Origin: Xylocopa sonorina
Lineage: Eukaryota > Arthropoda > Insecta > Hymenoptera > Apidae
Direction: 5' to 3'
Assembly: GCF_050948175.1 (NCBI RefSeq)
Contig: NC_135194.1
Location: 14,066,033-14,130,032, forward strand
DNA: 64,000 bases
Shown piece after piece: positions 14,701-24,200 of this stretch. A model generated the notes under the pieces. That model searched no databases and was not told where the DNA came from. It was given only the letters and a program-made list of their open reading frames with translations. The translations under genes and the position numbers were made by a program. How positions within the stretch are numbered: the stretch's first letter is position 1; the number at the start of each line of letters is the position of its first letter.

Positions 14701-17700
14701 GTTTATCGCTGCGAACCCCTCCTCTCACGGTGACTCGAGTTTTCTGGTTGCTGAAATTTGCTCTCGAATTCGAGCCGTGGTAGGATCACATTCTCGCGTT
14801 ACTTTCTTTACTTCCGGCGTCCCCGTTCGCGTCGTTGCGCCGCTGTCTTATTGCAAAAATTCCTTCCGCCCTGACAAATTGAGTTCTCCGATTGCCGGAA
14901 TCTTTCCGCCGGTCCAAACTCCCGACGAAACTACTTCCTGAGCGTGCAGGCTCCAATTTCGTTACAGATGTGGACGCGAGTCCACGGGAAGCATCGAATC
15001 TAGTCCCGCGAGATCATCCTCATCGCGGGGCCATTATTTACGATTCGGCCAGGATCATCCGCGCGACGTCGCGCGACTGGATGCCAAAAGAAATCATCCC
15101 TCTGGATGCGAGAAACAAGCTCGAACGCGGCAAGTTCCTCCCTTCGACTTCCGACCGCGTTGACATGTTTAATGCAACGGATGCCGAGCCGTGGCTGCCG
15201 CATAAATATTTCAGCTCCCCTACCCTCCATCGCCACGCGCATAAGTGATACAACTATTCCATTATCGGGAACAGCCGGTCGCGGGCTAAGGAACATCGGG
15301 ACAGGAATCGCGGGCACGTGGGATGAAACGGCACGCGTTTGAATAATTCAGGAGAGCGGTGGCCGAGTGAAACTTTCTGAGCGCGCCCCTGCGACGGTAC
15401 TTATAACACTGTTTCTTCTTTAATTATACTCGGAAGGGGATCGCCGGAGCGTAGGGAAAATCATGACGTTAAAGTAACATTAAGAAGCAGACAGTGGAAA
15501 CGCCACGGGTGAGAGGAGGCGGTGGCGGAGGATATTACGGGGACGACATTATCTCGATGGAAGGTAAGATCAATAGGAATTCGATTAACTCGGGGAAAGA
15601 GGGTGCAGCGACTGGAACTTAAAGGCGGGTCCAAAAATCGTATCGTAATCTTGCACTCCGATGTCTCGTATATTTTATCCCGATATTAAACCGAGAGACA
15701 TTCCACTTGGTCCGATGAAACTCGGGGATAAGTTTCCAACCCTTAATCTGACGGACGGCAAACTTTCGCGCAAGTATATTAATTAGCAGAAAAAAGCCTC
15801 ACGGCGATTGTTGTAACTCGCGCAAGTCGCGTTATCTGGGATGAAAAGGGAACGCAAGTCGAGGAGAAACGAACTCGCGATAACTAGCCTCTTTCCCGTA
15901 AATTTCTATAAAGTCAGGCACGGGAGTTTGATAACGGAAACCGCTGAAACCTGCGGGCTCCGCGCGGCAAATGGATTCCCTCTCGATCGAGCCGCGCAAC
16001 ATTTACATAACATTCGAGCCATCGAATTTTCGGCAATCGACGTTTGCTAAACGTTATAAACGGCGCCGCGATGCAAATCAGGCTCGAGCAACAATTCACC
16101 TGGCAGCCCCGTGTTACATCGAATATTAACGAGTTCGCAGTTTCGCACTTCGGACACGACACTCTTTACGAGCTCGTTCCCCGCGCATTTCACCCCCGTT
16201 TTATCGTAATCACGTATCGTTAATCTCTCTCTCACGTGAAACCAATCGACTTTTAATTCCGGTGTCATGCATTGTTTATTCCGTCAACTATTTTTTTTAA
16301 TTCCTCTTTTTTCAAAGGGCAATTTTTGTCAACTCCCTTTGATACACATTTTCAAAAGCTATCGATATAATCCGACTACGTGTGCATAGTTTCTCTTTTT
16401 ATATTGTACTCGAACTGGACAATTCGACTGGACGAAGCTGATCGTTTCGATCGTACGAAATACAATTTTCGAACGATCGATCCGAGCGTGTCACGAATTT
16501 GTCCAAGTTTTCGCCTCGATCTTCGGCTCGAGTTGTTTCAGATCACCTCGACGGCGGATCGCGGGGTCGCGGTACTTGTTGAGCGCGTCTGTTCGCGCGA
16601 CACAGGATACGGCCCAGCGTAGGTGGAGCGTCCAGGAAATTAGATCAGCGCGGTGGATCGAAGGGTCCTCCCGCCCCGACAGAGACAGTCGGAAAGGCGG
16701 CGTGTCACCGGAAAATGCATTCCACACGGTAAAGGGGGTCGCGGACGGGGACGGGGACGGCTGTTGAGAGCCTTTCGATTTCAAAGCGGTATCGATCGCG
16801 ACGTCCGACGCGAAAGAGGCTCTCCCAGCGTTGTCACAGTTCCTTTCATCGATGAGAGGGGCCTCCCGTCGAAACCGCTCCGAAAGCGTTTCAATTAATA
16901 AAATGCATCGTAAATTCCCGACCCTATAGGTAGGACACGGTGGAAAGGAAGCTTTATTCCCGCGCAAACAGCGAATAAATTACGAGTCCATAAAAGTAGC
17001 CGGGACCCCGAAATTAGATTGCTTCCATTAACCATTGATTACCCAGCGGCTGAATGGACACCGAGCCGGCTCCAAATTTATTTCCAACGTCGCTCGATAA
17101 TTAATTCGTTCCGTTCCGCGTGAAATTTCGCGAGCACCGCACGTCCAACCACCCCTGCAACCCCTCCCGCGGCCAACTCTCAATGGCAACGGCTCTCTTT
17201 CTCGCGATCGTTCTCTCCAGCCTCTCATTGGCAACATATCTTTGTCTGTCAATCTCGACTCTCCATCCCTCCCGACCTTTCTACGCCGATCCGTTTTGCA
17301 ATCTCGTTCTTTTAACCTTCCTAAAAACCCCGGAGGGTGCGTTCAGCGTTTAGACCGTGATTTCGGCGGACGAGAGGAGCAGAGAATTTTTTGGGGCCAC
17401 GTTTTTGCGAGCACGATGGATAGGCGGGCGCAGGGCGTGGAAATACCATTAACCGGGTGGTGAATCCTTAAACTTTGCCAACTCAATTCCCCGTTTCCTA
17501 CCGCGCATCGCGATTTCCATGCCTGTTCCCCGACCTCTGATCAAACCTGCAGAAAAGGGAAGCGTTCTTTCCACCATTCGAGCAGCTGGTTCTCGGTCGA
17601 ATTTGTTCGAGCTACGGAAATCGGGAAACGTTCGCGTTTTAAGCAGTTTACCGTGGGATATCGTTCTCGAACGCGTTGCTGTTCATTTCCGTTCGAAGAG

Positions 17701-18219
17701 CCGCGAATCTTTAATTCATACGTGTTGCGTCATACGCGAGGAGCCCAGAAATGGCTGCATTTAATCGGGAGCCTCGATCGTTCCGACGAAACCAAGAATA
17801 ATTCAATCCGTACCGCTCGCATATAGATGAAACCCCAAAAACCCGCGGCGAATAACAATAGCATCGTTTATATAATTATTCGACGTGTATAAAAAACATT
17901 TTACGAAACGTCCAAATGTCAAGAGAAATACAAAGTACGATACAAATCTTCCTCCGATCGATGATCCTTTGCTAATTTTTCTCGCGACTCATAGCTACTC
18001 TCCTCCCTTCCTGATCTGTGCGGAAGAATAAAAATCGATATAGATTCAATAATAACTGTAAACGCAATTAAATCTCGTTCTCGTTAGTCAAAATTAATCG
18101 ATTTCTCGAAGCTACGATGTTTCGAGTAGACAAGTTCGCGTCTAGAGGATCGTCGCGTTTACTCGAACTCGAGTAACTCGATCAACGAGGTGAGCATAGA
18201 TCTCAAGCCACGGTCGAAC

Positions 18220-18546
18220 CTATTTCCTCCTGAAGAGGGTCCTCGAGCGTCGTTTCTGGTGAACGCTGGCCGCCCTGACGTACGGTCGCTTCTCAGCTAA
18301 ATCCATGCACTCCCAACGCCACGCCGCGATCCTCGCGATCACCTGCGACGGGTAATCCTCGTCGAGCTCCTCTCGCAGCTTCCAATAATAGTGTATGAAC
18401 GGATTGACCGAGCGACAGCGCAGATTCCGCCTTCTCCTGTCTCTCCTCGTCGGAGGATCGCGTCCAGCAACGTCCATCCGCCGTCGTTGTTCGATCAACT
18501 GCATCGCGTCGATTCCCAACGATCCTCGTCGCCCTTTCGCTCGCAT
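18220..18546 (-). CDS. Small basic HMG-box-like protein, possibly protamine-like sperm chromatin protein
   Basis: This frame encodes 108 residues from an ATG that directly follows an in-frame TGA, so no longer start exists without splicing. Residues 1-47 are very Arg-rich, including RRDRRRR at about 34-40. Residues 48-93 look like an HMG box: NPFIHYYWKLREEL opens helix 1, then YPSQVIARIAAWRWECM, then LAEKRPYVRAA. The spacing matches the family pattern of NPF, an aromatic/basic helix, a Trp, and an 'EKxPY' turn. Residues 98-108 form a basic tail (KRRSRTLFRRK). Small proteins of this design, one HMG-like box plus Arg/Lys-rich ends, include insect protamine-like proteins that package sperm DNA; that role is inferred here. 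The frame lies inside the intron after the second Pgant2-like exon, on the same strand. The box is convincing, but the exact start and the lack of an intron are less certain, and a degenerate copy cannot be excluded. Confidence 0.6.
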   Translation of the reverse strand: MRAKGRRGSLGIDAMQLIEQRRRMDVAGRDPPTRRDRRRRNLRCRSVNPFIHYYWKLREELDEDYPSQVIARIAAWRWECMDLAEKRPYVRAASVHQKRRSRTLFRRK

Positions 18547-18940
18547 TCACCGCGGAATTTTACCCTTCAATACTCTCGCGGACATTTGTGCCCTCTTACG
18601 TCCTCGCGTCAGTGTGTTCGACTTGAAGATCGCCGTCGATCAACGCTGCTCGTCGCCCTCGTTTTTATTTCATCGCCGGCTAACTTCCCTCTCGTCGACG
18701 CGTTTTTGTTTCAATTACGTGTTCGTGGATGATAGTTTTGCTCGCGGCAAAGCGATACAGAGTCTCTTTCACGCCAGCGCCAAGCGGCCGTTCCGCTCGA
18801 TAAATAACGGATATTTGTCAAATTTCAACTTTAGTAATAAAAGTGTCGCGGACAATACGAAGGTGTTTCGTTTTCAGTTGTCCATGGTTTTGGCGTAAAA
18901 CGGGAACGTGTTGCGTTGTCGACGAATGAGGTTTACTTAC
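18547..18940 (-). other. Intron sequence between HMG-box-like gene and Pgant2-like exon
   Basis: This is the start of the intron that follows the Pgant2-like exon at 18941-19060. The donor reads GTAAGT immediately left of 18941 in minus orientation. The stretch would also hold the promoter and 5' leader of the nested HMG-box-like gene. I see no clear TATA box in it. A short ATG frame (MSARVLKG...) ends at the TGA just before the HMG-box start and could be a small upstream frame or chance. Confidence 0.55.
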
Positions 18941-19060
18941 ATTGCGCTGCGCGTGTCGGGAATATCGCGATTGCTCGGAAGTCCGTCCGAGGCTTCCTGG
19001 TTGAATTTGTTCCTGGCGTATGGATCTTCCCCGGCTCGTAATCCCCCTCTGGAGACGTAC
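18941..19060 (-). CDS. Pgant2: Polypeptide N-acetylgalactosaminyltransferase 2-like, internal exon
   Basis: This 120-base exon encodes 39 complete codons with one leading and two trailing bases. It is bounded by a pyrimidine-rich acceptor ending CTCAAG and a GTAAGT donor. The peptide runs YVSRGGLRAGEDPYARNKFN then QEASDGLPSNRDIPDTRSA. The blocks GEDPYARNKFNQ, SNRDIPDTR and a following Met (split codon AT|G) match the segment of GALNT2-type enzymes that lies just before the catalytic GT-A domain, where the next residue is usually Cys. The family transfers GalNAc from UDP-GalNAc to Ser/Thr, starting mucin-type O-glycans in the Golgi lumen. The first base completes the glycine codon left open by the exon at 19725-19894, so the two exons join in phase. 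The catalytic exons that should follow are not visible to the left within the window. Confidence 0.93.
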
Positions 19061-19724
19061 CTTGAGAGAAACGAGCGAGTAAATTATTAACAACGGAACG
19101 TCGCAGGGGCGAGCGGAGATTTCGCGGAACAGGGAATATCGCGGAAAAGTTAGTGTCGCGGTTGACGCAACGCGGCGTAATAATTAATACCCGTGCACGG
19201 GGTGCGGAGGATCGCGAGGGGGTGCCGCAATTCCGAGCGGCGAACGGCATTAATAGTGGATCTTGCGATGCTTTTTCGAACGTTTAACAATGTATACGAC
19301 TGGGACGAGGGCCGATTAGTATTCAGTTCTTGCGTTCACCGGCGAGATTGCGTTCCAACCGCTTTCCGAATACTTTCTATTACACTGCATCGTCGAGCTC
19401 GTAGCTTAGCGTGAATTAGAATCACGCACTGTGCCGGTGAAATTGAATTTTGCAGCCGACGGTTAATGAATATTCATCGATTTCCCTGAACCGTGGTCGG
19501 CGCTCGTTTCGATCCGTTGAAAAGTAAATATTCTACGACGCTGCTGATGATGCTTATGAAAAATCATCGAATCACCTTCGAGACAGTCGTGCGAACTGTT
19601 AAACCGATCAGGATGCTTCTGTGCAGCTTGCGCGAGGAGTAATTAAGACACAAGGGTGGTCTCCGGAATAGAAGCCAAGTAGGGTGGAAATCGTAACGAG
19701 TTGAAAATGATCGCTCGATCTTAC
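19061..19724 (-). other. Pgant2-like intron, phase 2
   Basis: A 664-base GT-AG intron separates the two Pgant2-like exons. The donor is GTAAGA after CAGGG, and the acceptor is a TCTCTCAAG pyrimidine-rich site. Splicing joins GG to G, restoring the glycine of the sequence WNYFDEQGYVSRGG. No nested gene, RNA or repeat is apparent inside. Confidence 0.85.
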
Positions 19725-19894
19725 CCCTGCTCGTCAAAGTAGTTCCACGTGACCCTCGGGTCAGGGGTTGGTGCTGGCAGTAGTTCGGACGACATCACAA
19801 TGGCGGTGCCATCTGGGTCCACGTAGTTGCCGGGGTTTCCGGCGGAGAGGGCCAACGAGGCTGGCTCCTTCAGTCGCAGCGCTCTGTTCTCGTT
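19725..19894 (-). CDS. Pgant2: Polypeptide N-acetylgalactosaminyltransferase 2-like, stem-region exon
   Basis: This 170-base exon encodes 56 complete codons plus two bases of a split glycine. A clear acceptor (TTTGTTTGCTTCCAG) precedes it and a GTAAGA donor follows. The peptide begins NENRALRLKEPASLAL and ends PAPTPDPRVTWNYFDEQ. The last part, VTWNYFDEQG, corresponds to the conserved block just upstream of the DPYARNKFNQ segment in GALNT2-type enzymes; the Pro-rich middle fits the flexible stem linking the Golgi membrane anchor to the luminal enzyme. Because the exon starts in phase 0, the short cytosolic tail and signal anchor must come from one or more exons farther right, which I could not identify. 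The frame stays open upstream of the acceptor to about 20173, but that part does not resemble the family and is taken as intron. Confidence 0.88.
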
Positions 19895-21184
19895 CTGGAA
19901 GCAAACAAAGATCCTCGTTGAGTCGCGCGTTAGCGTTTCAACGGGCGAATCGGGTACCGTATCGACATGGGGATCTCGTCTTCGTTCGACGTCGACGCGA
20001 CAACTAATTGCGAGGCTCCAGTAGGGAACCTGGAGCGCGTTCATGGCGACTCTTTGTATATCGGCACGTCGACGATAGATACCGGTGGTATCGATTTTGA
20101 ATCGATACTGAGAGTCGCGGGGCACTTGGTATCTCCCCGTACGCCCTTTGTGATCGGAGTATGCATTGTGCATCGCGTATATGGGTCATCGAATTTTCCT
20201 AGCCGGCTTCCACATCTCCGGCAGTCTGTTTGCTTGGCACGGATGCGCCGTCGTCGAACACCTGCACGATAGTCGCGACGAGACTACCAGCAGTTGGCAG
20301 GTACGTCCGTCGACGCGAGCCATCGACGTGACGTCGACTATTCTGAATGCAGCCACGATTAGCGTTGATTCGGGGACCAGCGATGGAAATTAAGGCCAGG
20401 GCTGTCATCACGAATGGGAATCCGATCGATAATGGGACCGTCGGATTGGAACGAATTTGCTTCGAGTTTCCCTGGGACGCACGATTGTTCACTTGCTGTT
20501 ACGTATCGCGTGTAATTCATCGCGAGAGTTTTCATTCAAGGAAAAGAAATTCTACTACTCCCGTGCAATACTAATGAGTCCATTAGGTCCCTGACGAAAC
20601 CACCTTTCCCTTCTCGCTTCGCCTCCGTTCTTATTTCGCTCGCAACACCATTTAAGCAGTCCGAGGGGAATATTGCGACGGGACATTTTTCTCGGCGATA
20701 AATTGTACGAATTGAATTCGTAAATAATAGAGGATACCATTATACCATAATAGGATTCGTACTTTAAACCCAAATGGGAAAGAAAATAAAACGTCCGTTC
20801 GGAAGCGAAACCAATTAAGATCCATTCAGGGGGGTTGGAAGGATTCCCGACAATGGTTCGGCCGTTCTCGTTGACGGATGCAAAATCCTGGTGGCCACGT
20901 CGAATCGTATCGAGCAATGTCACGGTGCATTAAGATCGGAATGGAACGGAACGGCTTGCTACGCGAAATCGTCGATCGATCCTCGGAACAAAAGGGCCGA
21001 GCGCAAACAATCCTGGCGTCCCGTTAGGGGGGTGAGTTGTAAATAGCGATACTTTCTACGAGGGTGGTAAATGGTCGACGGATTCACGGTCAAAGATGCG
21101 GAGAGATGGTAAATGACTCGAACGGGAACAAAAGAGCGAGTCGAGCAGTCGATGAAAAACGAATAGTAAAAGCTGAAACAGTGA
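19895..21184. other. No assignable gene; upstream side of Pgant2-like gene
   Basis: This stretch holds intron or 5' flank of the minus-strand Pgant2-like gene. Both strands have open frames between 19900 and 20500, and the composition is more coding-like than the surroundings. One minus-strand frame (20199-20492) contains a hydrophobic stretch, IGFPFVMTALALISIAG, near position 20410-20440. It could be considered as a membrane anchor, but no good donor follows it in the needed phase, so it is not annotated as an exon. Confidence 0.5.
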
Positions 21185-21187
21185 GAA

Positions 21188-21244
<57 letters not shown>
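21188..21244. repeat. GA dinucleotide microsatellite
   Basis: A GA tract of about 57 bases with one T substitution near 21199. It is the longest dinucleotide repeat in the window and is expected to be length-variable. Apparent Ser-Leu repeat proteins read from its opposite strand are artefacts of the repeat. Confidence 0.9.
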
Positions 21245-21249
<5 letters not shown>

Positions 21250-24200
21250 GGGAGGAAGGCGACAAAACGTGGCCACGATGAAATATTAATTCACGGGTCA
21301 GGGGCTGCATTACACCGGAAGTGCAGTCTGCTAGTTGCCGCGCGGCAAGCTGTTGTATCCGGTTCCCTCGCGAACCACGTGACGTCGGGGCGAACGTCCG
21401 GCCGCGGAAATGAAACTTGACGAATTCTGGAACTCCATCGTAAATCAGTAATTACATACCTCGTAAGATCTAACGATTCTCCGTCGTTACCTTTCACTGT
21501 GTTCCTTTTCTAATCCCTCTAAATTCAATGGCCCATTGAACTGGCGACGCCAAATCGCAATCGAGGGGGCTGTTTGCAAATAATTTATCGCGCGAGCGAA
21601 CAATAAAATTCGGCCTGGTCTCGTACGTTTAACTGGAGAACAATTGAACATCGACGCGGCAAACACGAGCGTTCCTTCTCGCGTCTCGCGCTACAAACCG
21701 GCTGAGAAAAATGCGTTTCCGCGTGTCTGTCCGTCGATCGATCGACCGCGTTGCGTGGCCGTAATCCGCGGGAGGATCGCGCGGCTCGGGCTCGTCGCAT
21801 TATCTCTTCTCGCTTGACAAATTCGCCGCACGTATCCGTCATAAAATTCATTGCGCGTGCAACGATCGCGCGAAGCAGCCCCGCCCGGAAACGCGGCGGC
21901 GGCGGCGGCGCGGCGGGGTTTATCGCGATAGACTTGAACAATGACCGTGTACGAGCCAAGCGACACGGAAACGGAAACGCGGGAGAGAAAAAAAAAAAGA
22001 GAGGCGTCGCTGGTTCGACAGGAATCGTGGCACGAGTTCGCGTGCGAACTCGTCCAAACACCTGATATCCCTTTGTCCTCTCGCTGATTCAACGAGCGAC
22101 CCGAATCGACGCCAACTCTATCGTGTTCTGTCGCAAAGGGACGCGAAGGGGAGCGAGCGAGCCGTTGTTAATCATCGTTCATTAGCGTTCCTTGTATAAA
22201 GAGCTGTGGTTTGGGGATTTCGCTGAAAAATTGTTCCGTTTAATTACACGTGTGTGTAACAAACGCGTAACAAGCGGAGAAAAATGGCGAGGGAGAAGAA
22301 GAGCGCTGGTAGGATTAATGGGACGCGGGAAACGCATCAGCTCCGTGTATATTCTGTAGTTCTTGGTACCGCCGTGGCTAACCAAAATCGAGCGGCTCGA
22401 TATTGGCGTGGTACGTGATTCCACGATTATTATCGACGGGGGTCGCATTATTAATCTCGTTATTGCCGCTCGACAATGCGCGCGCGAACGTAAGCGAATT
22501 AGAGTTAACGATATTGGCCTGTTTCGATATTGCCACGGGAGGATACATTTTGCTTGAGTAAATTACGATGACGCCGGCATCCGTCACTGGAAATGTTATG
22601 TCACGAGGTGAACCGTAATCGTCACGTACATTGTGCCGCCCGCTAATACGATCGTCGATTCCCTGCGTATCCGAGCCTGCGTGCCTCCGAATCGAATTCC
22701 ACTTTGCCGTCATAAAAGAGCTCGTTAAATAGCTGTACCGCCGCCGCTATCGAGTCCGTTATTTTTTTATTAACGCGGACGATGGATTGAAATCGCGATT
22801 AAATCGTCAGAGCCATTGAGTTATCATCGTAACTGTCAGGCAAGCTCGATTAATAAACTCCAGATTACCTTGCGCAATCAGTGTGCCAGAGTTATCAGGC
22901 GATTCGGATCGCGAGACAATCGGGATTATCGGGACATCGAGTTAATCGACGAACTATTACAGGTATCTCGTCGTTCGGGTGATCGCATTGGCGAAACTAT
23001 CGAGTCGATTAAACCCCGATATCGAGATCGAAATTGACGCGCAGGGTGCGTCGCGAAGAGCTTCGGGTAATAGCGAGAAGAAAAATGCAACTGCTCGACG
23101 GTTGAAACAGAAATTTCCACAGGAGCCAGACCAGCGACCATGCGCGGATCTTGCCAGACGAGGATCTTATGAATCCCAACTGCGGCTGAAGAGATGTATT
23201 CCAGCCTCCCCTGTTTTTCCAACCCACCCCTCAGGTTCCTCGTTCCCGGACGATTTACATTTAGGGAGAGAGCCACCGGAGACACGGAACCGACGCGGAA
23301 GGCACGCGGAAGCCGAGGGACGGAGAGGAAGATACGGCTGCCATCGTCCGTCTGATTCGTTCCTGGTGAGTTATGAGTAGATTTGCATATAGAAACTGGG
23401 CGCCGCGGATTTGCCAGGATACGCTCGCCGGACAAAGTAGACAGCTGACACTTGGACATCCGACTAGTTAAATTCCCGGGGTTGTCCCGTACGGATTAAG
23501 TCCCGCGGAGGATTCGCGGACGATCGCGCGCGACCGATCCTCTCGATCGGCTGTCTGCTTGCTTTTCTCGCCAGTTCTTGTTGCGTTTAACAACAGTGTA
23601 ATTATCAATTCAGATTTCACGATATTCCTATGTTTTAGTTACCATGTTACGCGCTATCACTGCGGTTGATGTATATTTATCCACCGGGTCGTGCGTTACT
23701 TCGTACGTCGTTTGCAACATCAATGGCACACGATGTTTGTTCGTGCTCGTTCTTTGCTTTGCTTGCTTACCCGTGCGCACAATTTGCTTATTTACGTTCC
23801 CTGATTGGCAGGCAGTGGTATTGGTACCGTGGAACTTGGCAAGGAGTTATCAAGGAATTATATTTGCGCATGGTCGCGATGGACGATACGATTTGGGCTT
23901 CCACGTGAATTTCGTCGGAGCAATTTAGTCTCCTTTTATCCCGAAAATGTATTAACTCCGATGGTCCTCGGGAAATGGAGAAATTCCTTGAGCCGGATGA
24001 TCAAGCGTACGTTCAGACTGGCATATTTTAAAGCGGACAGATACGAAACTTGCTCCCCCTCCACGCGGATCCTTCCACTCCGCGGGTAGAAAAATAAGCG
24101 CGCTGCGTATACCAGAAGCAGGGGGTAAAGAGCTTTCAGCCGGCATAAAGCTTATCCCGAAAAATCGACGCGACGTCTGCCGGAGAGCGCGTGGAAAATC

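Larger units (their letters stand above)
1..18219. other. Gene-free stretch, probably intron of the minus-strand Pgant2-like gene
   Basis: I find no supportable gene here. If the Pgant2-like gene continues to the left, all of this is its next intron. I looked on the minus strand for the hallmark GalNAc-transferase peptides (ITFHNEARS, DSHCEC, FDWNL, WGGENLE, VGHVFR) by searching by eye for their reverse-complement codon patterns, and found none. Open frames such as 4347-4892, 12440-13339 and 14292-14783 have no recognisable domain and no paired splice sites. Simple sequence consists of a TTA run and poly-A tracts, listed separately. The stretch 6700-7080 is unusually G+C-rich but has no gene signal that I can read. 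Confidence 0.6.

Noticed and set aside
19895..20173. Upstream in-frame extension of the first Pgant2-like exon
   Set aside because: The frame is open, but a good acceptor at 19895-19896 divides it from the family-like part, and the extension does not resemble GalNAc-transferase stems.
20959..21310. Ser-Leu repeat proteins on the minus strand
   Set aside because: They are translations of the GA/CT microsatellite at 21188-21244.
22926..23459. 177-codon minus-strand open frame
   Set aside because: No domain, and the plus strand is open over the same bases with an equally featureless peptide.
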